Part shown: in pieces, positions 24,686 to 37,778 of the stretch
Layout of the letters: every line of letters starts with the position of its first letter
Position numbering within the stretch: the stretch's first letter is position 1
NCBI GenBank assembly: GCA_013397795.1
Contig: VZTJ01003578.1
Coordinates: 1-64,000, forward strand
Direction: 5' to 3'
From: Orthonyx spaldingii
Lineage: Eukaryota > Chordata > Aves > Passeriformes > Orthonychidae
Length of the DNA stretch: 64,000 nt
The notes under the pieces: generated by a model
The model's input: the letters and a program-made list of their open reading frames with translations, nothing else
What the model was told of the DNA's origin: nothing
Database searches by the model: none
Program-made: the position numbers and the translations under genes

Positions 24686-26710
24686 CTGGCAAAAGAAAAG
24701 TTAAATCCATTTTCAGAAAGAGCTCTTGGACTGAATGTCTCCTCCTGCTTCCAGTTGATGTACAAAGGGTTGGCTCCACAAAGCAGCCCCTCACGTCTGA
24801 TTCATCGGGGGATGAACTATGGAGTAGCCATTTCACAATTCACACAAAAGATGCTTTCTGGCTGTTGCTGCATTACATCATTCTTTACCTTTGCTCCCAC
24901 CCATCAGCTTTACACCAGACTGAGGGCCTGTAAGAAGGGGAAGATGAAAAAAACAAAAAACACAAACCAGATGAGGCCATGAAACTTCGCAGAACAAAAC
25001 ATTCAGCTCTGAGGCTTAGCTGTACAGTGGGCCATACCATACAATAAACACATTCCTGAGGAGTTCTCCTCTCTGCTGGATGTGCCAAACACCTAGAGAG
25101 AGCATTGGCAACTACAGGCTCTGAATCTATTCCAAGGATCCTGCCTGGACAATTATCCTGTATTTCAGGCAACATACCCTGCCTTAATTGAAGACTTTTG
25201 TTGCCACTAGCTCTGCCTCTTCACAAGACTTCGTTAGAACATAATTAAGAGATACTGCCCTAAATAATGGTATTCCTTTCAACAGCAAAACTATTTAAAT
25301 GCATTTCAGCACCTCCCCACTTAGCAAGAAGTTGTAAAATTAGTTTTTTAAACATTTCAACATTTTTAAAATTTAATGCCTTGGAAAATATTTCACAAAC
25401 CAGCACTGCAAGTTGGGAAACTGAAACTACGCAAAAGAAAGGACCAAACTTACGTCCACCTCTCTGAGGAAAATGCTTGAATAGAAACCAGGACAAGATG
25501 CCACATCAGGACACAAGCATTTTATTTGAATTAATCACCAGAGATGGACAAGGTCTCACACTACTGGAAGGTAAAGCAGTGAGCACTCTTCTGTTCTTCC
25601 TGGAGCCCGTGTGATGCTTATGTGAGGTGTTTAACACCCAGCACTCATGCTAAATAATCTCTGAAACAAACTCTACTTCTCTAAAATTAGATCCTGACAG
25701 CATCTGAACAATATCAGCTGAAACAGCGGCAGCAGCAGAGCAGTAAAACCACCTGACACATTTGACCCCCTCTTTGTACCACTGCCTCACAGCCGCCCTT
25801 AGGCTCTTCAGTGTCTCCCAAAACACATTCTGATGGCACAAGCCCTTGTAGGAACACTCCTCAGAAAGCAGCCACCATGGGGCTGCGTCCTTCAGGGCTT
25901 TATTTTAACTTAGATTTTATAGTGTTGACTTGCTGCTTCCATTTGAAATGTTTGTTCTTTACCTTAATTTCAAGAGAAGTAACGAATTCAAACTATTGAT
26001 AGATTACTAAAAGTCATGTTATACCAACAGGTCAGTTGCATTTGGCAGTGGGAAATCCCAGGTCAGAAGATGTTTTACTCTTTAGATATATTGTACAAAT
26101 CAACATTTACAAAATCTTAGGCGAATTAAATTCTGCAAAAAGTACAAATTTCACTTTAACAATCCAAAAAAGGAAACTGGAAGTTGTTTCATGAGTTTCA
26201 TGTGACAATATAAGAAAAACACCAGCTTCCACATACAGACATCAGGCTGACCAAATGTGAATTTTCATTTGTCCTGACTTTAGTGCTCTTGTGACAGTGC
26301 TGTTAAGCTTGCCCAGATAAACAGAACCACATAGCAGTGAAATGCATATTGTTCTAAACTACAGAAAAAAGTATTGGAAAATATACTATACCAAGTCTTA
26401 ATTAAATGTTTTAAAGAACTTGGTCAGCAGGTGTGCTCCCCTTCAAAGAGCAGTCATTATACACTAGTCTCAGGAAGGTATCAAAATGACATTTTGCAAG
26501 GAGGGGGGAAGGAAACTTGATAGTTATGTCAATTTTTTCCTCCCCAGGAAAACAGTATTCTACAACTTTAAAAACTTCTCTTAACATGCCCTGTCACAAA
26601 TTTTGATTCTCATTTATTCACATCAAAGGTTGCCAGATACCAAATCCACTGAACTCAATGAAAACTTTTCCACTGGCTCTAGTGGGAATTGGCTCCAGCT
26701 CCTTTGCAAG

Positions 26711-26744
26711 CTAGACAGTTTGTTCGTGAACTAGACAGTTTGTT
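26711..26744 (+). repeat. 20-bp-period duplication
   Basis: CTAGACAGTTTGTT occurs at 26,711 and 26,731. It is a local duplication with no other content. Confidence 0.75.
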
Positions 26745-28098
26745 TTGACAGATAAATTGCTGACTTAAAGTCCAAGTAATAACAGGAAAATAAAGCAGCT
26801 GAGAAAATACAGAGCTCTAAAACAGATGCTGTTAGAAATACTTAATCTTTAATTTGCAACTTTCAGATTGGGTATGCTTCTTATCTTCTGCATGCTTACT
26901 GTTTGCTGTCTCAGCCTTCACTTTCATACAACAGAAGTTTGTTTCAGAAGACCCTTGAGAAGAACTCAAACCAGTCATATTTGGTGACAGGGTAAAAGAG
27001 CATGTAAAGAACATACGGCAAGTGGGCTTCAGTCAAGAACCCTTTTAAGTAACCTTAACATATCAAGTACCCTGAAAGCATTCTGCCCAAGCTTAACAGT
27101 AATGTCACCTTGAGTTATTGCAACTGAAATCCTATTTCGACAGGAACATCTCCACTACGCAGGGGAGGAACAACATTTTTATGAAGTACAAGTTTTCCTT
27201 TTAATTCGCTCTGTTTCTGGAACTATCAGAGTTTGGGACTCTTCCTTGGGACCCATCTAAACAAGAGAAACTGACAGTCTCTTGCTTTAGGCAAACATTT
27301 GAGGTCTTGTCGTCTTCCTCATGACTGCTCTTATCATTCAGATGCTATGAGGTATTGAAACATCGCTTTAATTTCTAATGCATTTGTAAAAGACAAAATT
27401 CAATTTCTTGACTGTTCTCTTTTTACTTGTGACTTAGATCTCCGTGGTATTACAGTGTCTCGGAAAATGATATGATTTAATATAATGCGTTACCCCAAAC
27501 AGGCCATTATGTTGCTGACCTTAAAGCTAGGAAGCCATCCTAGTCACAGGGTGTTCCATGCTGCAATCAGGATTATGAAAAGTGATCCATAATCGAGCCA
27601 TGAGAATCCCCCACAAAGTCATTCATGTACACACTGGGAACACTGCATGGCTGCTTCCTCCTTCCAGAGGGGCTGCAACACTGGCACTTTTAAACAAGAA
27701 AATTAAACGGTTAACTCACCATGAAACTAAAAAGATCTGTTCCACACTTGCCAAGTACCTTTACAGCTTTTCCTTATTTAAAGAACCAAACCAACAAACC
27801 ACTTACTGTCTTGCACCCAAACAACAGTGGATTTTTAATGTGTACATGTATGTTTAACGCTGCCACAGAACAACATGATCTCTTGCTTCAGGGATTCCTG
27901 TTCCCATCCCAAATGGCTCAGATGGAGTGAAATAAGCAAGTGCCACATTTTCAGTTTTGTGGTTGTGTTTGGTTTTTCAGTCACAATAATTCGCATTTTG
28001 TATGCACTCCTAATTTCTGCTGCTATCACTTCGACTCCAAGCAACTCCTTTCCATCACAACAGGATGCTTGTTTGAGTTCTCAGGTTTTGGCTCATAT

Positions 28099-28238
28099 AG
28101 AATCACAGAATATTTAGGTTGTAAAAGACCTCCAAGACCACTGAGTCCAACTGTTAAAGTAACATGGCCAAGTCTAGCACTAAGCCATGTCCCTAAGCTC
28201 CACATCTACACATCTTTCAAATACTTCCACGGATGACA
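28099..28238 (-). mobile_element. CR1 LINE 3' fragment, diverged subfamily
   Basis: The plus strand reads AGAATCACAGAATATTTAGG, then AGACCTCCAAGACCACTGAG and TCCAACTGTTAAAGTAACATGG, and then TAAGCCATGTCCCTAAGCTCC. This matches the CR1 subfamily whose 3' region has the 'accatgtccctaagtgccacatct' text. Orientation is minus. It is about 140 bp long and truncated. Confidence 0.85.
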
Positions 28239-31200
28239 GGCAGATATAGGAGGAATATATATTTTAAACTCTCAGAACAAGAGTCTCTAATTCTACCCCA
28301 GTTAAGGAACTAGCAAAGAGCTTCTAGAAGCCTTGGTACTATCTCTGAAAGACTTCTGCCTCACGTAAGAAGATAAACTTGAAGTTGAACCTTGGTGTCA
28401 TAAATGCCTGGCTACGTCACTAATGCCTGCTTTGTCAGGTGCCTGCAGTACATACATCAAGGCAAAACACCAACAAAATCACTTTACAGCACCTGAACAA
28501 GGTCCTGATGAGCAGCATTTATGAACTTAACTGAGACACCTGAAGGAGTTGGGTTTTTTAAACCGTGTATTTTTCTACTTTTTACAGGAAAACACATGTA
28601 CATGCAAGAAACACATTATCATGCCTTAGAGTCCCTTTCATGGTTCTTAGGGTGGGCACTGTCATAAAGGAAAAATCAAAAAGCTGAATTAAAACACAGA
28701 TGTAGAACATCCCAAACTGCAGGACACAAGCTACTGCTGGCTGTTCCAAAAGGTCTATTTGGCTTCAGTTCCTGAGAGTGGCCAGTGGTTCAATAGTTGG
28801 TGCCAATACTATCAGCACCAGTCCCTGTTACCACAGCCACACATGATACTGGACAAACAAGCCTACACAAACTAGACTTCACATCCAGAGACCACAGGGT
28901 GAATTCCTACTCCTGCAAGAACATTTTCCTCTCTGCCAACATCTATGACAGGCACAGCATTCCCCCACCAGCCTCAAAAAGATGGAAATAAATGGTGTTC
29001 TGGATGGATGCTTTTACCCAGGGCTAAGGGAGACCAAGTGACAGCTGAGAGAGGTCCAACCCTTGATCAAGATGCTACTCAGTAGCCAGAAACACAGAGC
29101 ATCTATGGAGCACAAGAGAAATAAAAATTTTAATTGAAAGTGAGGAATGGCTGCTCTTCTGAATTCAGCAAGCAAGCCAATAAATTCCAGAGATCAACAA
29201 CTGCGTAATAAAGTGCCAAGTCTGGGGAAAAAAACATTAGCTTGGGTTACAGAAACATATGTATTACCTGCCATTGTGTAGAACACACAGGAGACACATA
29301 ACAAATCCTCGTCAATTCAGAGAGCTCTGTTAAAAAGGGCTCATGTCATTCCCTCACCTGAGGGGAATGAGGGTGTCCTTGGGCTTTTTGGATGATTCAA
29401 GCAAGTGTCACTATCTCATAAACACATCATTTCCTCACGCTTCCTGGCAGGGAGGTTGAAAAGCAGACACTTTCCACCACCCTTTGAGCATGCTCCACTT
29501 TGGTGCAAAACTGGAGAGCAGCACAAAAACTCACTCAATTACAAACACATAGATTTTTTATTTTTTTTTAATGTCGCTCATGTACTGTGTTCACAAAAGA
29601 GAAGCAGTTTTAAAAATTTCATCCTGCTTTCCTTTGCTATGGGTGCCTCCTCTTCTCCTGCTTTTAACACACCTGTACTTTGATCTATACATGCAGTCAA
29701 AATGCATAGAGTTAATTTTTTCTTGCTTACAGAAACACCAGCCACATGCATTTTAGATTATACACTGTACAACCACAAGAAAGGGAAGTGTAATCCATTG
29801 GAATAAAACAGATGAAGGTGGATTTTCTGTTCAGTAATTGTCCTTCATCCTGCTTGACTAATTACTCAGCTTTGATTACTAGTTCTAAAGAAAAGTCACC
29901 CTACTTCATTGTGCTCACCAATCTGAAAACTGGAACAAAGAGAGAGTTAGAGAGGAAATTACCTTCCCACGAACACACTGCATAAAAGACCTCCAGTTTC
30001 GATCTTTAAACTCGCTCTATTTCTACACCTATTGCTTAGCAACATTTTTACCACTGGCACTCCGAGACAGCTGGATTGAGCAAGAGGAATTGGCCTTCCA
30101 TATAAATAACAGATATTTCCTGTCATACAAATAGACATATTTGAAATAATATATCACATTATTTCAAAATAAGACCAAAAAGCACACCAAACCAGTACGT
30201 TTTCCTGACCTACTCAGCACAGTCCTCAAACATCTGCAACATTCTTGCAAATATCATCCATGCACCATCACCATCTCTAAGCAATAAGCCAGGTTATCAT
30301 CACTTGCTTTTATCAAGAAGACAATCTCTTTGACATTCCCAGTGAAACAATAAACATTTAACAAGTATGACCGCAGGGAAACCTGACTGGCAGAACGCGG
30401 CCTCATGGGAAGCACTAGAACATGCTGTTGATATGTTACCTCACTCTATTCAAAAGAGACTCGGACTTAATCTGGGGACTCCCTTCTCCACCCATACAAG
30501 CGAGAAGCTCTTTCCATTTGAAAACACTTTTTCATTGCAGGTTCAAAGCATATAGGTCTGTGGCAACCAGAATGAGAGCTTACTTAATCCACTTCACACA
30601 TATACTAAAATACATTTTTAGGTTCCTATTGACTGGGACACTAGACAACCAGGAGGAGTGTCAATGGGTTTATAAAGAATGATTCTCCCTCTATGACCTC
30701 CAAGAGAAAGCAACTGAAAATTCTGGAGTACTTTTTAATGAATTAATTATTATTTCATATCAAAAGATATTACTCACCTACATTTAAGTCACAATCTGTA
30801 TGGGCTGAACAGGACGGTGGTCCACATACAAAGGCCAGCAAAAGGAACTACCTAAACATAGGAAAACAATAATATTAATATTAATAATAATAGTAATGAA
30901 ATCCTTATAACAAGATTTAAATAAACCAAACAAACACACACCGAACAGCCAAACCAAAAAAAACCCCCAACCCAAACCAGGAAATGGATTTAACACTTTC
31001 AGTGCAGTCATTTGCTGTACAAGTTCCCTAAACACGTGAAAACCTAGGTGAGAAGTTATGTATGAATGCTGACATCCATTTACATGGAATGGGTCCTAAA
31101 CAGAAAGTTATGCTATACTGATTTTCTAAAAGAAAAGAGAAAAAACCACAACAAATCTCTCTACTATCTTTAAATTAAATTTTTTAAAAAAAGTTGGAGA

Positions 31201-34200
31201 CGCTTAAAAAAACCCCAACAGACAAAAAAACTAACCAGCAATAGCCTTCCAAACTCTTTGACACATCTCCCTGCTAGAAAACCAATCTATAACTAAGCAT
31301 TCACAGGTGATGCATTTGCATGGAATTAAGAAAATTCACAGACTCTTGTTCAGTACTTATTAATGTGAAAGATTGCCACAAGTAAGTGTGAGTACTCTAT
31401 GTTTTGCATGGACAGAGACCAATGAAACAGGACATCTTGTGTAATTAATCCCACCTCCCTACACTCTAAAGAAGTCAGCACTGGAAACTGGTAGCATTGG
31501 TATCACCAATCATTATACACAGTAATACCCATACAACTTTTATCCAAAGCACCTGCTGTTCCAACGGAACAAATTAAATTACAACTTTTACACAAGGAAG
31601 CAAAAATAAACACATCAGTGTCAATTCCAAACTGTTTCCTGGGCAGTCAAACCCAAGATTCAAATAATGGCTGCCAAGAGATGACAGTTTTCCTTAATCG
31701 CTGTTATATAAACCATGACAACAAATTATTGCCAAGCAGTGCCTTACTGTGAGATCCAGGAGTGGCTCTGAAGCACGGAGTAAAGGATGTGACAACTGTG
31801 AGGAGCCACCCCAGAAAAGGGCTGGGCATGTTGTGATGAACAGCCTGAAAACCCACAGCATCCCACAAGGAAAAGAACTACAGGGATCAAACACCCCTCT
31901 GTCTTTAGGCAAATGGCAGCAGTAGAATATGGGGTGAGAACCCTTCAGACAGATACCAAGGTTATGACCCAGAACAGACTTTGCTCACTGGGCTAATCTC
32001 TTGACTGGGACCCTGTGATTTTCCCTGAGTAAGGACCCAGGCTGGAGATCCTCTTGCTTCCCATCATTAGTATGTGAGCATATGTACGTGAGAGCAGCAG
32101 GGCAGAGAGCTGGATGAGAAGATCTGTTGAGATTGGGCTGGGTCCTTTTCCTCCCCTCTCCCTGCTCCAGCTTCTCATTCCTTTTTGACCCTCAAGAACA
32201 GGCTCTGCAGGCCTCCCTTGCTCCTTTTCATAATCGAGTGGCAAAAGCCCAGCAGAAGGCAATAGAGAAAACTCATCCTACTCATCATAATTATTGCTAT
32301 CCCCTTTTCTAATCTCATCCCAGAAATTAACACTAAACTAATGCTCAGCACTGACTAGGCTCTGCCTAGAGACAGGGCCCTATGATCTGAGACCACCTTG
32401 TGACAGCCCAAGCAAACAAAGTTCCGGGACAAAAAGCATCTCCCTTTTGCTTCCTTAGTGCTTCATGTGCAGCTCCTGAAGCCCCCCTGAAAGCTGTCAG
32501 GTAGTCCTCACATTCACCAGTACCTGCCTCTCCATGTCATGCCATGCCTCCTTCTGCCAGCTCCACCTCTCCAAAGTTCTTCCACATAAATCAGCCCTCA
32601 CCTCAGAACACTACATACTGTTTTCCCCACTTTAATAAATACAAGTAAGTCAAGTGTTTAAAGCACCCCCCAAGAGCCCTCATTTCACCACGGGGCATGA
32701 TTCATTCTGCTGCAGAGTAGATGAGAAACAAAGCATATACTTAATTTGGACACAGTTTACTGGAAGGAGGTGTCACATTTTAAGAACAGGATCCACTCAT
32801 GATTGACGACTGAGCTGCTGCAACTTCAGCCATAAGCATTAAGCACATTTGGAAACTCCCTGGCAAAGCTGTTTAAGGAACAGACATTTCCTGTAATTTT
32901 CAGAAACATTTTATATCTCCCCCCCTTTTTAGTCTTGGTGGTAAGGAGGGGAAGGGAGAGAGAGGATACCATATTACCATTAAGTGAAATATGAATGAGC
33001 CACCCAAGTTTAAAGTGGAAACTTCAGCTATTTGTGTTTAAGTTAAAAAAAAAAAAAATCTTTCATTGTTAAGAGGCCAGGATTTTTCTGCTGACTTTAG
33101 AAAAAGAAATATACATCCTTTCAATTACGGTGAGTTACAGAAGGATATAAACTTGTCTTTATACTTACTTTCGGCAAATAAGAAGTCCTCCAGGCCTTAT
33201 TGAAATACCTTTTCTTCTATTTTCCAGAACTAGAAATGGAAGCCTTTTTTTCTCCTCTCTTCCTCAGGGCCCTCCCTAAACTGCAGCTAAACAAACCCAA
33301 CCAGTGGGGTCACACAGAGCATCAAGCAAGAGAGAAGCCAGGGGAGATGGAACAAATGTGACAGCATCCCTCTAAGCATCCCCCCTTCCTCTTTTTTCTA
33401 AAAATCCAACCTTGTATGAGGTATCTGGTATAAAATTTATAAAGTTTACAGTAAGTTAGAAAATTATTTCACTTGTCTTCGTAATCCAAGTCTGAAGAGA
33501 ACCAATCCAAAGCCACAGCATATAACATATGAATTCACAAGCCAAATTAACACTGAAGGACAGTTGCCTATCCCCACAAAACATCTAATGAATGCTACTT
33601 TGGCCCTGTACACCAAATGGCAAAGATTCATGTAATTGTGACCAATTGTCCACACCTGCCATCCTGTACCAGAAACTGTACGGTAGCTTTCAAAGACACA
33701 CAGAAAACACAGTAACACAATGAAAAACTTAACGTGTTGAACTAATTCATAAATCCTCAAGCTGCTGCAATTCCAACATAACTTTGCTATTTTTATGACA
33801 CAGGTGCTTTATAGCAGCATCTTTCATGACACCAAGGTTTCCATCTCCTACAAAAGCCGTGCATTCTGAATCAACTGTTCTGCAGTTCTGCAGACCAATA
33901 CAAACAGTGACTTCCACATTTTACCTGGTCATCTTTTTGCTGAGAAACATATTAAAAAGAGGAGTGCTCTGAAGAGTAGCGCTAAATAAACACCAAGCAC
34001 AGCTGTTGTAATAGTCCATGCTACTTCTTTAAAAGGCTTACCATCAAAGAGGGTAAGATGGGAGCTCAGAGTCTTCAGATAATGGTTAACTTTTAAACAT
34101 AAGCATTCTGCCTAATGAGAGTCTTTGAGGGGGAGACATCCAAATAATACAGCCCTGAAAATAAGCAAATAAGCAAAATAAGCAAAAACTAGATTAAAAA

Positions 34201-35713
34201 AAGGCATCCCTGATCTGCTTTGTGGTCACTGTATGATAAAAACAGAAGGCGGATCTGAAGCCATCGAACAAGGACCAGGATGGATTAAAGACAGAGGATA
34301 ATGATGGTAATTCTGTTAGGGAAATTAATCAGAACAGCTTCTGGGCAAGGCAAGGCTTAATTTCTTGCAGCAGACTTTTTATTGACTCTTAAATTAAACT
34401 GAATGACTAAAATGAGTCAATCTCCTTTAAGAACAGAGACTTGTATACTGCTTGCACAGTATGGTACAACATGGGTTAAAACGTTCTGGTCTTTCACCCA
34501 TTTGAGGAAATTACACCAGTTCTCCCGGAAGGCAACATGCACATTCAACCCCTTCACATTAGGGCATGAGAAAGTTTGGAAGGAATTTTTTTTTTTAACT
34601 GTCAACATTAATACTTTGTTTCTTCCTGCTTGTGTGTGAAAATACAGTGCTGCACTGCGCTGCATGCATGTCCTGTCAGCTGTACAGGGAAACATCTAGA
34701 AGTTTAAAAAAATACCTAATGAAAGTGTTAATTAAGTATGTTGTCAAATTCATTTTAAAAGCCCTCTGCAAGCTCTAAACAAAATTAATATTGCCACCAG
34801 TGCATGCTACGTAGTGATAAAAGCATGCAGAAGCGTCTTCGGAAGGGAGGCTGGGCCAAATAAAATACTGACATTACACATATGTAAGCTCAGTCCTACT
34901 CATTACAGCAGTTAAATTTAATTGGGTTTCTCCTTAAATGACATTTACATGGCAAGGAAACAGAACAGATGGTGGAAAACAGCAAATCCACAAACATGGT
35001 ACAGCCCAACTATCTTGAAGTGGGAGTAGAGAAGGAAACTTAGAGGAATATTCTTGTACAGCAATGGCTCCTAATTAACACGAGGGAATAAATCAAGTTG
35101 ATATACGTTCCCAGAAATTAAACAGTTGCAGTAATCCTGCTAAGAGGTCTCCCATTCTGGGCTGTTCAGAGTAGTGAAGGGTTCAGACTGTGATATAGAA
35201 TGAAAGCTGAATTGCAGATGAGGCACAGAAAACAAACTTTAAAACTTTAAACTCCTAGATCCAGAGGACTGGGACCAAAATATCTCATCACGGTGTCAGG
35301 CTACTGACAGCTCACACTCTGGGAACAGAACATGTTTTCATACCTAATTTGTACCCACAGAGGTAATTATGATGGCTTGCTTATTAAAATTGCTTTCAAA
35401 TATTAATTTAATTGACAAGATGGTACCAACAGGAACCAGTCAGGAACAAAAGCAAGAGTCATGGTACCTGACTGAGTTATGATCCCAGTCACGTGCTCTG
35501 GTATGTCTTCCCCAAAGGATCCCAAGTGTTTCTCTGAATTTGAATCATGTTATACAAGACCTGCAGCAGCCCCAAAACCACATTTCTAACATGGTAACCA
35601 CATGGCTGAAAAGAGAAGCCACATATATCTGTACAATGGAAGAAGGAGAGCAGAGGATGACTTATGTTCCCCAGCTGTGCCTCTTGCATCACTACAAACA
35701 TTACCACTGAAGT

Positions 35714-36036
35714 AGAATCACAGAGTCACAGAATGGTTTGGGTTGGAAGGGGATATTAAAGACCATTGTATTTCAACCCTCCTGCCATGGGCAGGGACAC
35801 CTTCCACTATCCCAGGTTGCTCAAAGCCCCATTCAACCTGGCCTTGGACACTGCCAGGGATGGGGCAGCCACAGCTTCTCTGGGCAACCTGGGCCAGGGC
35901 CTCACCACCCTCACAGGGAAGAATTTCTTCCTAATATCTAAACACACCCTGCTCTCTGCCAGCTTGAAGCCATTCCAATTAGTCCTATCACTCCATGCCC
36001 TTGTAAAATCTCTTGTAGGTTCCCTTCAGGTGCTCC
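35714..36036 (-). mobile_element. CR1 LINE 3' fragment
   Basis: On the plus strand this begins AGAATCACAGAGTCACAGAA followed by TGGTTTGGGTTGGAAGG. It runs through the familiar avian CR1 tail in reverse orientation (CCTGCCATGGGCAGGGACAC, then TTGCTCAAAGCCCCATT, then CTCTGGGCAACCTGGGCCAG and GAATTTCTTCCTAATATCT). The element is therefore on the minus strand, 5'-truncated, and has an internal deletion near its far end. Confidence 0.92.
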
Positions 36037-37561
36037 TGCCTGACGTAGAGGATGAAAAGTGACCTAACCACAAAATACAGCAATCCCCCTGAAGAACAAC
36101 TGACAAAATGCAACCACCATTTTATGTAGTGGGGGGGACAACCAAAAGGGACTAGGATTTTTAGATTTTGAAGGGAAAAAATGCACAATACTAAACCAAG
36201 GGAGTAAATTATGTTGTTATTATCTGATAGGCATTTTACTCAAGTACCAGGGTCAACAAGAAACATTTTATCAAGAGCAACCCCTCTTGATTTATAACAG
36301 AATTTTGAATACCAAAGAGAAACAAAACATACTCCCTTAAAATATGCTGGTATTGTCCCATTTGATGTATGTTTATATGTATGCACAGCTCTGTACAAAT
36401 CTATAAATAAGATCTTATATTTCTTCAGAATTTGCAGAGGTGGCTTGTTTTACATAGTTCTTTAAAAAACAACTGGAAAGGCACTGACTGTTGTCGAAGT
36501 AATCCCAAGCTTGGAGAGCTTAATATATTTCTGCAATAACTGAAGTAATACATCAGCAGAATGGAACAACTTCAGGGCATGCAGAGCCAACTAAAATACT
36601 TTGAAAGAAGTTTATCATCTGCAAACTGCAAGTATTTCTTAAGTGTTCAGCAACAGAAGAAGCATCAGTTCCTTGTCAACCATTATGGATACATCAATAA
36701 ATAACACTGATTAGTTTTATAATAACTTACTTATTCTACATAAATTCCTGCTGATACCATTGGCACGTGTTCTGGTAATTTTCAGACAGACTTCCAGTCT
36801 GCACGTGAACAGCCAATAGGAACGAGTTGGGTTTTGGTAGCAGTCCTGAGGTTTTTACTTCCAGAAACTGATCCTGAAGGATAAAGGTATATGATGGGAG
36901 GTCCTTAATCACTTCCTTTATGTGAAAATTGAGGTCAGAGTAGAAAAAGAGCCAAGGAAGGAAGTCTGCAGGACCCCTCAAACACATACATACACACCTT
37001 CCTGAACAACTCCTTTAACAGTTTAGAGGGTTAACTTATAGTTTAAATGAAGTAGTCAGAGGTTGGGGTAGAAATAAACAGCTTGCACAAGCAAGATACT
37101 GTGCTATTAAGTTTTTTATAAGTGACTTAAAAATTAGGTCAGTCTAATTTGTGGCTTATACTTTGTTCTTTCACTACTATGAACTCACAATGATGTCAGT
37201 CTCATGTTCAAACATGCCACATTTAGCAGCGCACAGGCTTCCTGAGAGACTCTCTCAACCTTCCTTTGTGCAAAAGGCTTCTGCCAGATTCTTAGCTCAT
37301 ACTTCACTGACTCAGGCATGCCACTCCAGTTTCAAGGCAGTTACACTGACTTCCCATCAAATACTGCACAGTTTGGGGGTTTTTTTTCTTCCTCTTTTAT
37401 TTTTTTTATTTTCTTTAGCCTTACTAACTAGAAGTTTATGTGTCCGTATTCAGGTTACCATTTTAGGCCTCACCTTCCTCACAACACACAGAAGAGAATC
37501 GCCCACTAAGAGGTGTGGAAAACATGTTTTTAACTAATTGAACCCAATAATTTCAATAATT

Positions 37562-37778
37562 AAAGGGGGCCTACAAGAAAGTCAGAAAAGGGCTTTTTAC
37601 AAGGGCATGTAGTGATAGGACTAGGGAGAATGGCTTCAAACTGAAAGAGAGTAGGTTTAGATTAGATATTAAGAAGAAATAGAAATTCTTCCCTGTGAGG
37701 GTGGTGAGGCCCTGGCCCAGGTTGCCCAGAGAAGCTGTGGGTGTCCCTGGAAGTGCCCAAGGCCGAGTTAGACAGGGA
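37562..37778 (+). mobile_element. CR1 LINE fragment, 3' end missing
   Basis: Reading AAAGGGGGCCTACAAGAAAG, then TTTTTACAAGGGCATGTAGTG, then GTGAGGGTGGTGAGGCCCTG and GTTGCCCAGAGAAGCTGTGG, this is plus-oriented CR1. It stops before the usual final segment ending in the short terminal repeat, so the 3' end is lost or diverged. It overlaps in consensus position with the minus-strand copy at 35,714. Confidence 0.9.

Noticed and set aside
37151..37537. 128-codon plus-strand open frame
   Set aside because: It starts with a non-ATG codon, runs through a poly-T tract, and has no recognisable family.
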